Positions 22,961-34,975 of a stretch of 64,000 nt of DNA are shown piece by piece; the stretch's first letter is position 1; the number at the start of each line of letters is the position of its first letter. This DNA is from Rana temporaria (taxonomy: Eukaryota; Chordata; Amphibia; Anura; Ranidae): NCBI RefSeq assembly GCF_905171775.1, contig NC_053490.1, positions 152,588,469-152,652,468 of the forward strand, in the 5' to 3' direction. Position numbers and translations under genes: made by a program. The notes beneath the pieces are model-generated. The model had not been told where the DNA came from and did no database searches. It saw nothing but the letters and a program-made list of their open reading frames with translations.

Positions 22961-23606
22961 GACAAGGACATGGTTAGCGACAACAAAATAGAATTGTCCA
23001 GGCAACAGGCAGGAATATTGCTCATAGTTAGTACAGGCAGGGATACTGTCCATATACAGTCAAGAGTCAGTACGGGTCGAGATATTGGCAGCAATGCCAA
23101 CATATTGGTCCTGTTGGTAGGCAGGAACATGGTGCATAGTAAAGGTAGCAGACAGAGATCAGGAAAAAATAGGGACAGTGGTAGAGGCTTCTTAGACCCA
23201 AAACCTCGTTAAAGCCTCCGGTTCTTCAGACTGTAATTTGGAATGAGAAAAACAAAAAATGTGGTTTCTTCATCCAGATAAACAATTTTGAAGCCCTTCA
23301 CATATGTGAGACCCCTTGGTTATGAATCCCACTACTCCAGTAGCAGGGTAAAAAATGAGTCCAAGAGGCAGGCAAAAAACATGGTCAAACAGTCCAGGGT
23401 CAGTTCCAGAGCAGGCAGAGGTATATATACAGTTTAGTGCAGTGGCATAAGGGATGTGAAAGTAAATGACAGGAATTGAGAATAACGTTAACATATTTTA
23501 CTAATAATGTAAAGAAGTATGGTAATGGCAGAAACAGTCACCTATACAGAGGCCTGGTTGAAAAGACACTGGGGACAATAATACATGGTGTCCCTTTTAC
23601 CACCTC
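22961..23606. other. Unassigned, repeat-like sequence
   Basis: Contains several aggcaggaa / acaggcaggga words near 23000-23130 and 23370-23420, which suggests an old LTR or tandem piece. Not identified. Confidence 0.3.
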
Positions 23607-25045
23607 CTCTGGAGTAGGGATGAGCCGAACACCCCCCCATTCGGTTTGCACCAGAACCTTCGAACGGACCGACCGTTCGCGCGAACATTTAGAACCCCAT
23701 TGACGTCTATGGGACTCGAACGTTCGAATTCAAAAGTGCTCATTTTAAAGCCTAATATGCAAGTTATTGTCATAAAACGTCTTTGAGAACTCGGGTCTTG
23801 CCCCAGGGAACATGTATCAATGGAAAAAAAAGTTTTAAAAACTGTATTTTTTTTTCTGGAGCAGTGATTTTAATGATGCTTAAAGTAAAAAAAAGACAAT
23901 GAAAATTCCTTTAAATATTGTACCTGCTGGGTGTCTATAGTATGCCTGTGAAGTGTCACGTGTTTTGAACTGTCCCTGCACAAAATGAGATTACTATAAG
24001 AAAAAAGTAATTTAAAACGGCTTGCGGCTTTAGGTGCACACTGCAGAGGACACAGGCAGTACACACCACGTAGCTTTAGGTGCACACTGCAGAGGACAAA
24101 GGTAGTACACACCATGTAGCTTTAGGTGCACACTGCAGAGGACACTGGCAGTACACACCACGTAGCTTTAGGTTCACACTGCAGAGGACACAGGCAGTAC
24201 ACACCACGTAGCTTTAGGTGCACACTGCAGAGGACACGGGCAGTACACACACCACGTAGCTTTAGGCGCACACTGCAGAGGACACAGGCAGTACACACCG
24301 TGTAGCTTTAGGTGCACACTGCAGAGGACACAGGCAGTACACACCACGTAGCTTTAGGTGCACACTGCAGAGGACACAGGCAGTACACACCACGTAACTT
24401 TAGGTGCACACTGCAGAGGACACAGGCAGTACACACCACGTAGCTTTAGGTGCACACTGCAGAGAACACGGGCAGTACACCACGTGAGAATACTGCAGCT
24501 AGCACAATCACCTGCCTGCCAGTAAATTAGGAAGTGCAGATCTAGCTAAACTATACAGTGTATAAATATATATACAACACCTGGGATGCATATATATCCT
24601 CTACACACTGGAACTTTAACTGACTAGCCTGCCTGCCTGCCTGCTCTATCTACCTACTAAAAATTACACTCTCTCTCTTTGTCTTCTCTCTTTTAACCAC
24701 CACAACACACTACACAAGGCCGACCTGCAGGCGGCCTTTTATAGTGTGGGGCGTGTACTAAACCCCCCAAACCATAATTGGCCAAAGCCATCCTGGCTTT
24801 GGCCAATTATGGCTCTCTGTTTTTTGCAAGCTGTGCTTGGCCAAGCATGCAGGTCATAGTGCATGCTTGGCCAATCATCAGCCAGCAATGCACTGCGATG
24901 CCGCAGTGAATTATGGGCCGTGAAACGCAACTCGAATTTGACGCGAGCGGCCCAAAACGTTCGTAATTCGACGAACGATTGAACATATGATGTTCGAGTC
25001 GAACATGAGTTTGACTCGAATACGAAGCTCATCCCTACTCTGGAG
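23607..25045. mobile_element. Non-autonomous hAT element, family D, intact ends
   Basis: The 8-bp CTCTGGAG occurs at 23607-23614 and 25038-25045 around termini TAGGGATGAGC and GCTCATCCCTA. Eight-base duplications with TAGGG-type ends identify the hAT superfamily. The 1.4-kb interior has no transposase. It carries a ten-unit minisatellite and a 19-bp-arm hairpin at 24772-24812. Confidence 0.85.
24029..24488. repeat. Ten-copy 46-bp minisatellite
   Basis: Units start with tttaggtgcacactgcagag at 24029, 24075, 24121, 24167, 24213, 24261, 24307, 24353, 24399 and 24445. The fifth is 2 bp longer. Units differ by only a few bases, so the array is young or homogenised. Confidence 0.9.
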
Positions 25046-25440
25046 CACACCCAGCATTTCTTTTGATGTCTTTGGCCTGTTCCACAGGGGGTAGTTTCTT
25101 AGGAAAATGGCATTTGTGGAGTGTGTTCACTAAATCTGAGTGAATTATTTCTAATGGGCCTTCAGGCTATATAAGGGCAGTGATAATTTCTTCTTGATAA
25201 TGAAATCAGATAAATATTATAAATGGCCAAACAGAAAATATAAATAGAGACTTTTTTATACCAATGGTGGGTTCTTCTTGTGGGAAGGTAGGGTTTGATC
25301 ATTTGATTATTGAAGTTGACACCCCCATGAACAAATTATAATCATGGAACCATGCTGGTTTCTGTATTGGGCCGTTTCCTTCTGGGGATTTCCATGTAGG
25401 TGTCATTATGAATTGATGAGAGCATGTAAACGTTTTGTTT
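25046..25440. other. Sequence right of the hAT element, no gene
   Basis: Continues the host sequence interrupted by the hAT. No family recognised. Confidence 0.35.
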
Positions 25441-26890
25441 GTCCCTCCACCTGATAGCCAACATCTCCTCATTGTGCAAAGTCACCAACTCCCCTCATCA
25501 TAGTCTTTCATTGATGAGTCTTTGCAGGAAGCCCTTCCTATTGGGTCTCACTGTACCCAATAGAACTTCTTCTGGTGAAGATTGCGGAAGAGGTGCAAAC
25601 TTGTGTATTAATTATCCACATATAGATGGTAACCCTTTTCAAGGAGTGGCTATACAAGCTCCCAAACAACTTTTCCACTGGCTCCAATGTACACGTCCAA
25701 GACGAAGCTACGCCAATGCGCCTGGCGAAACGCGTTGACGTCACCTAGTAGCATGATCGCCTGACCCCGGAAGCTTGGAGTCGGAGGACGGAGGATCGGA
25801 GGATCGGAGGCGTCTATCGCCCTGACACGGATGGATCACGCTGATCGCGCTGATCACAGCACAGGCCACGGGCTGCAATGCAGGCAGCACTTGTGTATAT
25901 GAGCCGGCAGTAAAGAGGAAATACCACTGCAAGGGATACGAAGACAAATACGTCCCAGCTGACCAACAAATTCCAGCATAGTACCGACCATAACAGGGGA
26001 AGCTGTAAAGAGCCATCTCAGCTGTGCGGTCCATACTACAAACAGCAGCACTAAGACGGACTCGTTCCATACACTCTACCCACTACGGTCTGGTAAAGTA
26101 TTGACCTTCCCTTAATTGGGATGACTTGCTATACAATCCAATTCATACTGGCTTTTTACACTGGACTTGGTGTTTAGTTTCAGCACATACATTGTCTGAA
26201 ATATGTTTACACTCACTGCTGGTACACCCTGATACAGTCTGTTACTATATACTGTACAGCCATACTTTGCCCTGAAGCAACAGCGAAACACTTGCTCATA
26301 TAAAGTAAGCCACCCGTACCACCCTGAACAATTAAATGATCAGAGATCAGCATTAATTGGTTTTTCCCTTAAAACGCTGGGATTCTATTGTGACTCTTGA
26401 ACAACCTCAGGACTAACTACTAATAGGTGCTCAAGTCTATCTACTACTAATATATAGTCCCATTACTAACAATCCAGGAATAACCATCCCCTCCTCTTCC
26501 CTCCCCCTCCTAGCCCATGTTCAGCCCCTTCATTTTTATCGACACCCCATTGGTTAGATGCAAACAGTCTAGGGACTATACTTGTCCGTATGTACTTTAT
26601 TGTTATTATACTTTTGCATCCAATTTATTATAATATTTTTTCAGAGTGTCGATACATGATCGGTCTGAACAGAACGTGTCCGGATCACGTTAATTGTTAA
26701 ATGTTTGTCTATGTCCTGTCCTTATTTATTGCGCATGTTTCTTGTATTTTTCCTTTGAAGGTAGCCATGAACAATTTTTTGGCCACCATTGATACATAGT
26801 ACTTTTATAATACTTGTTACCTTTAATGCCTTAAACAATTTTGATACTAATAAATAATTTAAACGTATCATTGTCTCCTCCTACTGATCA
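25441..26890 (+). mobile_element. PLE terminal-repeat remnant (no ORF)
   Basis: Carries a GAAACGCGT hammerhead-like motif at 25694-25740 and an extended non-coding region ending in AT-rich tactaataaataatt (26845-26860), resembling a PLE pLTR. No RT or GIY-YIG coding sequence was found in it. The boundaries are approximate. Confidence 0.45.
25694..25740 (+). ncRNA. Hammerhead-like motif
   Basis: CGTCcAA and TTGACG can close the outer helix. Inside are gacgaagc, a stem ending in GGC, then GAAA, CGCG and T. The first two bases of the usual CTGA core are replaced by AA, so it is probably a decayed copy. Confidence 0.45.
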
Positions 26891-27074
26891 TAACAGTGTT
26901 GCTAAAAGTAATCCTCTTTAAGCCAACTGGCTGATTTTCTACCTTTTCTTTTTTCTTCCTCTCTAAATCCAATCCCTTCCTCCCTCCCCCCCCCTTTCCC
27001 TCTCCCTCCCCCTTTTTTTTTTCCTTTTTCTCTTTTCCCACCTGACATTTTTTTGTGATCTTAGGGGGTACAGA
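26891..27074. repeat. Pyrimidine-rich tract
   Basis: 26935-27050 is almost only C and T (runs such as cctccctcccccccccc). It is a simple-sequence region. Confidence 0.7.
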
Positions 27075-27761
27075 TGGCTGACCTTCCCTTCATACACCAG
27101 GAAGGCATGGATGTGTACCCTTTGGCTCTGTCACATCATTTGTAGAGTTTAACCCCATATCAGGCCCTTTTGCTGGGGATAAACAGCTTAAAGCCCAGAC
27201 TGCCTGTGAAGTGGATAATTCACTCATTCACATAGATATTTTCGTCAAGGGTAAATAGCTGAACACATTTTTCAGAAAAAAAAAAAATTGCAGAATTTTA
27301 TATAATTTGTCAAATGCTGGGCCATTTGGGGAGGGCACTGTATGTTGTCATTGTAATGGAGGAACCAAATAATCATTGGGTATCTTGATCTTGGCATAAT
27401 GGATGAGTAGATTGGCATTTGGTGGATGGTGTTGGTGGATATTGAATTCAATTTTTTGTGAGTCTTCCATATTGAAAGTAAGGCCCAAAAATATTCTAAA
27501 TTCCTCCACTGTTAATTCTCTCTACTCATAGTGATTGTTGTAACTTGAACCTGGGTTTCTTGATATGAATATGGTGGTGGAAGGGGGGATGTTCGCTGCT
27601 CCTGAGTTAGGAGGAGGCCATGATGTGTTTTGAAGGACATAGTAAAGGCTGGCTTGGGTTCTAGCTCTTTGGGGCTGGGGTGACACCCCACTAGTGCTTG
27701 ACCTTTTTTGCAAAGGTACTTTATTTCTCACAGATGCCACTGCACTAATGGTGGATGTCAC
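27075..27761 (-). pseudogene. piggyBac transposase pseudogene
   Basis: Minus-strand translation in shifting frames gives a clear piggyBac order: LTVEEFRIFLGLTFNM (about 27520-27475), SSIMPRSRYPMIIWFLHYNDN-like text (about 27410-27345), a KLYKI piece, then HFTGSLGFK, FIPSKRA, YGVKLYK and CDRAKGYTS (27220-27085). At least two frameshifts and several stops interrupt it, one of them at the catalytic block where DES is expected. The 79-residue open piece at 27522-27761 may be the N-terminal region. This is the only piggyBac-type coding relic in a window rich in TTAA-bounded MITEs. I saw no matching termini around it. Confidence 0.8.
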
Positions 27762-27868
27762 TGAGCTGATGGTTGCACTGCTCTGCTTGTGGTAGCCTGC
27801 TCCTTACCAAAAAGCCTTTGTTTGATAGGCACACTTTCCTCTTCCTCCAATTGTAGCAGACCCACTGC

Positions 27869-28297
27869 TTAAAGTGGTTGTAAACCCTTACAGACCACTT
27901 TTGACTACCAGTAAGCCTAAAATAAGGCTTACCTGTAGGTACCGGGAATATATCCTAAACCTTGCACGGTTTAGGAGATATGCACTGTATCTGCATGTGT
28001 CAACGTTATCGGCACATGCGCACTGAAGAAATGGACTGAACATGCTGTTTCTTCAGCTGAAGTGCCGTTACTGGCAGCTCACCCCGAGCATGTGTGGGAG
28101 TGACGTCTTCGAGCCCGCGATACCCTGAAATAACTCTGGGAGACATGTCACCAGTCAGAGCAGTGTGCCGGGACCGCTGCGGGGGCTTCGATCTAAAGTA
28201 GGTATTTCATAATGAGAGCTAGTATGCTATGCTTACTAGCTCGTTATGCCTTTGTCTTGCAGTTTTTATTTTATTCATGGGTTTGCAACCACTTTAA
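27869..28297. mobile_element. TTAA-bounded MITE, family I
   Basis: TTAA then AGTGGTTGTAAACCC at the left; GGGTTTGCAACCACT then TTAA at the right. These are near-perfect inverted ends (one mismatch in 15). Size 0.43 kb, non-coding. Confidence 0.8.
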
Positions 28298-29011
28298 AAT
28301 GGGTTTAAAATCAGAATCAGAATTAGACTCAGACACAGAGAGCTCCCCACTACTCTCCTGTTGTGCACTATTGGGCACTGATGAGCACTAATAGGGCACT
28401 GTAGTAGCACTGATGAGCACTGTAGTGACACTGATGGCACTGTAGTGGCACTGATGAGCACTAATGGCACTATAGTGGCACTAATAAACATTATAGTGAC
28501 ACTGATGAGCACTGTAGTGGCACTGATGGCACTGTAGGGCACAAGTAAGAACTGTAGTGGCACTAGTTCGGCACTGATGGACACTGTAGTGGCACAGATG
28601 GCACTAATGTGACACTGATGGACACTGGTCTGGCACTGGTGTGACACTGTAGTGCACTGTAGTAGCACAGATGAGCACTGTAGTGGCACTGAAGGCACTG
28701 TAGGGCACAGATGAGCACTAAAACCATAAACCATTTTTGTTTACATTCCCTTCATCTTCCTTTTGCTATATCTGTGTGAGGAGAGGAGAGAGCTGAACCC
28801 CCAGCATGACACAACTTTTTTACATAGTGATCGCTGGTAAAGGGCCACTGTCATTGGCCCTATACTCCAATCCATGCTGCGCTGGGTCCTAAGGACCCGT
28901 TAACCATGGACACTTGCAGGTGCATGCCCCAAGGAGGAAATCATAGTACGCCCTCCCTGAACTAGCTGACTGCACTGTAGCTGTCATTTGTCCCGGTTGG
29001 CAAGTGGTTAA
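28298..29011. mobile_element. Family A right-end fragment with minisatellite
   Basis: Ends ggcaagtgg then TTAA (29008-29011), the family A terminus. Between 28360 and 28720 it is a degenerate tandem of gcactgatgagcactgtagt-like units. The left end is lost. Confidence 0.55.
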
Positions 29012-29375
29012 AGCAGTATTATACCCAAAAACAAAAATATATTACATTGCAGCTCACCAATGCTTAGGATGGGGTGGCTGTATTAGTTCTCTTTTTTAGG
29101 CTTACTAGTGATCCTGACAGTGAGTTTATTATTTTTCAAATTATGGAAAGTTTCCCCTCTATTACTGTTCTGGTTTCAACCCAAAATGTAGGAGTTTCTT
29201 TTTGCTTTCACTTTCACCGACAATGGTAAATAGAACACATAGAGAGGGTGAATCTTCCTAACATGGGAAAAGACAGCAACAAAAACTGACAGGTGTTTCG
29301 TCTCCACTCTCCACTTTGTCAAAGTCTCAGATCACTAAAATGTACATTGGGGTAGATCCTAATACTGTCAGCCAA

Positions 29376-29624
29376 GTTGGATTGTGAATGCATTGTATCT
29401 CTGTGGACTATTAGGAGCTGGACAGCTGGTGACTGGCAGGAGTCTGCAGCTTATCGGAGTTGTATTGTGAATGCATTGTATATCTGTGGGCTTTTAGGAG
29501 CTGGGCAGCTGGTGATTGGCAGGAGTCTGCAGCTCATCCGAGTTGGATTGTAAATGCATTGTAAATCTGTGGGCTATTAGGACCTTGGCAGCTGGTGACT
29601 GACAGGAGTTTGCAGCTTATCCAG
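29376..29624. repeat. Three tandem 83-bp units
   Basis: Units begin gttggattgtgaatgcattg at 29376, with variants at 29459 and 29542. Each includes ggagctgg-cagctggtga and aggagtctgcagct. Confidence 0.85.
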
Positions 29625-29727
29625 TGTACTGTTTTAGTGGCATTAATGTAATTTTTACTGATCTTTTGTTTAACTACAGTCTTTTAGCATTGTGCGAGTA
29701 TGCTACCTTTGTTCGAAACAAAGTTTT

Positions 29728-30705
29728 TTAACCACTTACTTACTGGGCACTTAAACCCCTTTCCTGCCCAAACCAATTTTCAGCTTTCAGTGCTGTCACT
29801 CTTTGAATGACAATTGTGCAGTCATGCTACAGTGTACCCAAATTAATATTTTATCATTTTTTTTTTTCACACAGATAGAGCTCTCTTTTGGTGGTATTCA
29901 ATTTCTGATGGGTTTTTTATTTTTTGCTAAATAAAACCAAAAAGACCAAAAAAAAAAGTTTGCTATATCATTTTGAAAACAGGTAATTTTTCTCCTTCAC
30001 TAAAGTGCGCTGATGAAGCTGCACTGATGGGCACTGATAGGCTGTGCTGATGGGCACTGATAGACAGCACTGATGGGCAATGATAGGCAGCACTGATGGG
30101 CACTGATAGGCACTGATAAGGCAGCATTAATGAGCACTGATGGGTGACACTGAGAAGTGGCACTGACACGCGGCATTGATGATCACTGATGGGTGGCACT
30201 GGTAGGTCACACTGATAGGCAGCACTGATCTGTGGCACTGATTATGTGACACTGATGGGCATTGATGGGTGGCACTGGTGGACATTCATGGGTGGCACTG
30301 TGGGCACTGGTAGCTGGCACTGGTGGGTACTGATAGGTGGCACAGTGGGCACTGGCATCTGACACTGGTGGGCACAGAATATGCAGCCACAGCTTTCTGT
30401 GTGAGGGACCAATGTCAGTCTGACAGAAGCCAGTGATCAGCTTTTTTTCCCCTCATACTGATGGCGTAAGGGAAACAAATACTGATTGCTGAGCTTCTGT
30501 TTACATCAAGTGATCAACTGTCATGGGCTGACAGCTGATCATGTGGTAAAGAGTCAGGATCAACCCTTACTCGGATCTGTGATCAGCCAAGTCTCATAGA
30601 CTTGGTGATCATAGAGCATGCCGCACGTGACTGGCAGGGACGCGCAGACAATGCTTGCTCGGGAGGACGTTAATGGATGCCCAACCGGCAATTAAGGCCC
30701 GCACC
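29728..30705. mobile_element. Family A element, copy 4
   Basis: TTAA then CCACTTACTTACTGGGCAC. It shares the ccaattttcagctttcagtg opening of copy 1. The centre (30000-30380) is a degenerate gcactgatgggcactgatag minisatellite. The right end abuts the TTAA of the next copy. Confidence 0.6.
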
Positions 30706-32735
30706 TTAACCACTTGGCAACCGGCCCATAGCCGAATGACGGCTACAGGGCAGTTGCTTAATTCTGGGAGGACGTACATTGACGTCCTCCCAGAATCGCA
30801 CTCCCGCGCGTTCAAAGGACCCGGCACATCACGGATCGCGGTAAATGGTCGCTGATAGCGGCCGCTTACCACGTGATCACTCCATCAAATGACGGAGCGA
30901 TCACTTGTAAACAAACCGGCGTCATGTGATGACGCTGGTTCCTCTCTCCCCTCTCTCTACCGATCGGTACAGTGTGAAAGGGGGAGAGAGTGGATGGCAG
31001 CAGCACTGTGGGCTGGATCTGTGACAATTGCAGTCACAGCCAGCCATCCATCCATCCATGCTCAGCCATCCCTGCCAATACTCTGCAACACCCTGCCGAT
31101 ACTCTGCCCATACTGTGCAATACTCTGCAATACCCCGCCCATACTGTGCAATACTCTGTAATACCCACCATTGTATTCTCCACGGTCTTCTCTAAAAAAG
31201 CATATAGAGGGCTGGATTCACGTAGATCAGCACATTTTTACGGCGGCCTAGCGTATCGTATTTACGCTACGCCGCCTTAAGTCAGAGAGGCAAGTGCTGT
31301 ATTCACAAAGCACTTGCCTCCTAACTTACGGTGGCGTAGCGTAAATGGGGCCGGCGTAAGCGCACCTAATTCAAATGAGGATGAGGGGGCGTGTTTTATG
31401 TAAATGATTGGTGACCCGACGTGATTGACGTTTTTTTACGAATGGCGCATGCGCCATCCGTGTACATTTCCCAGTGTGCATTGCTCCAAAGTACCCCGCA
31501 AGGACGTATTGGTTTCGACGTGAACGTAAATTACGTCCAGCCACATTCACGGACGACTTACGCAAACAACGTAAAATTTTCAGATTTCGACGCGGGAACG
31601 ACGGCCATACTTAACATTGGCTACACCATCTAGGGGGAAGCTTTATCTTTACGCGGCGTACCTCTTACGGAAACAGCGTATCTTTACTGCGACGGGCAAG
31701 CGTACGTTCGTGAATCGGCATATCTAGTCATTTACATATTCTACGCCGAAATCAACGGAAGCGCCACCTAGCGGCCAGCGGAAAAATTGCACCCTAAGAT
31801 ACAACGGCTAGGTTTAAGTGTATCTCAGTTTGAGCATACACTTAAACTTATGACGGGCTTAGATTCTGAGTTACGTCGGCGTATCTACTGATACGCCGGC
31901 GTAACTCTTTGTGAATCCAGCCCATAATGTTTTGGGTTTCTATGTAATTTTCTAGCAAATAAATTATGATTTTTACATGTAGGAGAGAAATGTCAGAATT
32001 GGCCTGGGTGCTCCCTGCATGTTGGGCCCCTGTATGTGGTCACGCTGTGTAAAAGTCTCACACATGTGGTATTGTCATACTCGGGAGTAATAGCAGAATG
32101 TGTTTTGGGGTGTAATTTGTGGTATGCATATGCTGTGTGTGAGAAATAACCTGCTAATATGACAATTTTGTGAAAAAAAATGAAAAAAAAATCTTGATTT
32201 TGCAAAGAATTGTGGGAAAAAATTACAACTTCAAAAAACCCACCATACCTTTTTCTAAATACCTTGAAATGTCTTATTTCCAAAAAAGGGGGTATTTGTA
32301 CTTTTCTGGCATGTTAGGGTCTCAAGAAATGAGATAGGCCTTCAGTACATCAGGTGTGATCGATTTTCAGATATTGGCACTATAGCTTGTGGACTCTATA
32401 ACTTTCACAAAGACCAAATAATATGCACCAATTTGTACTTATTGTTACCAAAGATATGTAGCAGTTAAAATTTTGGCCCAATTTTATGAAGAAAAAATAC
32501 TAATTTGCTAAATTGTATAACAGAAATTAAGAAAAATTCATTTTTTCCAGAATTTTCAGTCTTTTTTTTGTATAGCGTAAAAAAAAAAACGGTGATTAAA
32601 TACCACCAAAAGAAAGCTCTATTTGTGTGAAAAAAGGGACAAAAAATAGTTGTCATTCAAAATGTGAGAGCACCGAAAGCTGAAAATTGGTCTGGTGATT
32701 AAGGGGGTTTAAGTGCCCAGTTGTCAAGTGGTTAA
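30706..32735. mobile_element. Family A element, copy 5, split by a family E MITE
   Basis: TTAA then CCACTTGGCAACCGG at 30706; the right end reads ttgtcaagtgg then TTAA at 32732-32735. The middle is interrupted by a family E MITE (31209-31923). A short ctgtgcaatactctgcaat tandem lies at 31080-31160. Confidence 0.6.
31209..31923. mobile_element. MITE family E, copy 3
   Basis: GGGCTGGATTCACG and GTGAATCCAGCCC inverted ends, plus near-terminal acgccggcgta palindromes. It is nested in a family A copy. Confidence 0.7.
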
Positions 32736-32950
32736 TTGAATTTTCTCATGGCTTACTTGTCACCATCCTGGATTATGTAAAACCACTGAGGGGAGGCGAG
32801 TAGATGAGAATCATTCCAAAAGCTTCATAAGTGGATCCCTTTTGCTTTTTCTGTAACAAGAAGGACAAACACATTCAGTGAGTGCAACTCCAAAAGTGTG
32901 GTAAAGGGAGCACTAAGGACTATTTGCCTAAGGACCTATTTGTCATGTCA
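32736..32950. other. Short unassigned spacer
   Basis: No repeat end or coding signal seen. Confidence 0.35.
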
Positions 32951-33377
32951 TTAAAGCAGAGTTCCACCCAAAAATGGAACTTCTGCTTTAAGCACCGGTA
33001 AACCCCTGACATGCCACATTTGGCAAGTAATTTTTTTTTGGGGGGGGGGCAGGTACCCAGTTTTGACAGGCACCCAGCTCCCACTTTCTCTCCTGGTGCA
33101 GCGAAGCCTCCCTTCCTGCAATCTTCTGGGACACGTCACAGGTCCCAGAAGATAGCCAGACCATTAACAACACACAGCATGGCTCGCGCTTGTGCAGTGC
33201 ATGCCTGGCTGTGAAGCCAGAGCCAGGCACCCGCGGTTACAATTTCCGGCGTCACAGAGAGGAGGGGGAGAGGAGAGAGGCTTTGTGCACCCGCATCGCT
33301 GGACTGTGGGACAGGTGAGGGTCTGTTTATTAAAAGTCAGCAACTACAGCAAACCTGTGGGTGGAAATCCGCTTTAA
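32951..33377. mobile_element. TTAA-bounded MITE, family J
   Basis: TTAA then AGCAGAGTTCCACCCA; the right end reads TGGGTGGAAATCCGCT then TTAA (33374-33377). A second inverted pair (ccacccaaaaatgg-aacttctgctttaa) sits at the left. Confidence 0.75.
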
Positions 33378-33475
33378 CATACTTTGTGGACATTTGGATC
33401 TGGAAATAGAATATTGCTCTACACATTTTTTATATCGACATTATACATTAGACATTATACTTTTTCATATGTGGG

Positions 33476-33700
33476 ATTGATTTACCAAAGGCAAATAGAC
33501 TTTGTAAAGTGAAGTTGCACTCTGCAAGTGCAGTTGCTCTCGAGCTTAGTAAATTAGGTAAAGCTTTACTTTGCAGAGAATACCCAATCATAAGCAAGAA
33601 GGATTAAAAAAAAATGTATTGCACATGATTGGATGATGGAAGTTAGCAAAGCTTCTGCTCGTTTACTAAGCTCTGGAGCAACTTGCCGAGATTATGTACA
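33476..33700. mobile_element. MITE family N, truncated copy
   Basis: Starts tgatttaccaaaggcaaata and shares the cacatgattggatgat block with 19717-19979. The right end is eroded. Confidence 0.5.
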
Positions 33701-33859
33701 CAATACTGGAAGTTTAATGTTTATACATTTGTATTGATTTAACATTTTTGTTACATTTTTATTTGTGTGCATATTTCATTATCATATATGCACTTATTAA
33801 ACAGCACTGTGCTAAATGAGGATCTTCAGACTGCTTCACTTGTGAGGTACAGTATCAAC

Positions 33860-34340
33860 ACAAGAGCCAGAATGAGAGCAATAATTCAAGCACCAGACCT
33901 TCTTTTAACTCTAAACTGATAACCTGTAAAGGCTTTTTAAGAGCTGGCTATTGATAATTTATTTGTTCTATAACGTGCTGTCATTTCATGGGCATGCACA
34001 ATTTTAAAGCTTATAAGTATCTCTTTTCTCTATTTACTAGGTATCTATTTAATCAGTGTAACATCATCTTTTATAGTTTATCAATAATTTGAGTATTATT
34101 ATTGTATTTGTGTACACTAGACTACAATAAACAGTTTTTGTGGATTTTTTTTTTTAAAGTTTGCATAATACTGTGTGATGTAAAAAATAGCAACAGCCAC
34201 CATTTTATTCTCCAGGGCCTTTGCTTAAAAATATATAATGTTTGGGGGTTGTAAGTCATTTTCTAGAAAAAGATTCAGATTTTTACATGTATTTGAGAAA
34301 TGTCAGAATTGGCTCAGTTTTGAAGTGGTGAAAGCTCTCC
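33860..34340. repeat. Fragment of the repeat family found at 39051-43617
   Basis: Shares agagcaataattc, caccattttattctc and the following tcattttctag-attttttacatg order with 40230-40545 and 43523-43600. In this copy the two parts are contiguous, which shows that the other copy is interrupted. Confidence 0.55.
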
Positions 34341-34619
34341 TCCTGACCCATTTATATTTGCCTTGCCACCCTACACAACTAATCTTACTAAGACTGCAGG
34401 GCAATAGACAGGTGGGTAAGCTGAGCATAAGTATGCTTCTCTCACTTTTTCCTGGATAGGCAATATGACCGAGTCTCTTTAAATAGCCCATTGTTTGTGT
34501 CATAAAGATGCAGTATTGTATTTTTAATTTGAATAACACTTAATTTTTTACTGATGATCAAAATAATTATGTGATTTACTATACAGATATAGTATATCAA
34601 AATGCCATTATATCACATA
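34341..34619. other. Unassigned spacer
   Basis: No recognised signal. Confidence 0.3.
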
Positions 34620-34928
34620 AAATTAGGAGTCTCCGGACTGTAGGATACCACAGATGCTTCTTATGCTAGTGCATAAGACCTGGATGTCTTCAATCGGCTG
34701 CACATAAGAAAAGGGATACAGGCAAACATAGTGTTCAATCTTTGAAGATTATTTATTATCATAAAAATTTCCAGATATACACTCACTTGTTTTAGGTGCA
34801 AACAGCGCACTAAACTTTACTTTGCGTACAGCATACATAATATGAACAAATTCACCAATAGAAAGCCTTCTCACTGGTATAGTTACCACACTATCTCATC
34901 TGTAGAGCATTGTGATGTCATCAAGCCC

Positions 34929-34975
34929 CTCCCCTATGTGTTATGCCACATGGTCACGTGGCTTCATCAGGGGTT
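34929..34975 (-). ncRNA. Hammerhead-like motif with CpG decay
   Basis: On the minus strand: CCCC closing against GGGG, an intact CTGATGA core, stem GCCAC/GTGGC, then ataacacatagggg where the family motif reads GAAACGCGTAGGGG. Three of the four differences are G-to-A at CpG sites, as expected of methylation-driven decay. Confidence 0.6.

Noticed and set aside
24029..24488. Possible CRISPR-like array
   Set aside because: The units are directly adjacent with no unique spacers, in a eukaryotic hAT element. It is a minisatellite.
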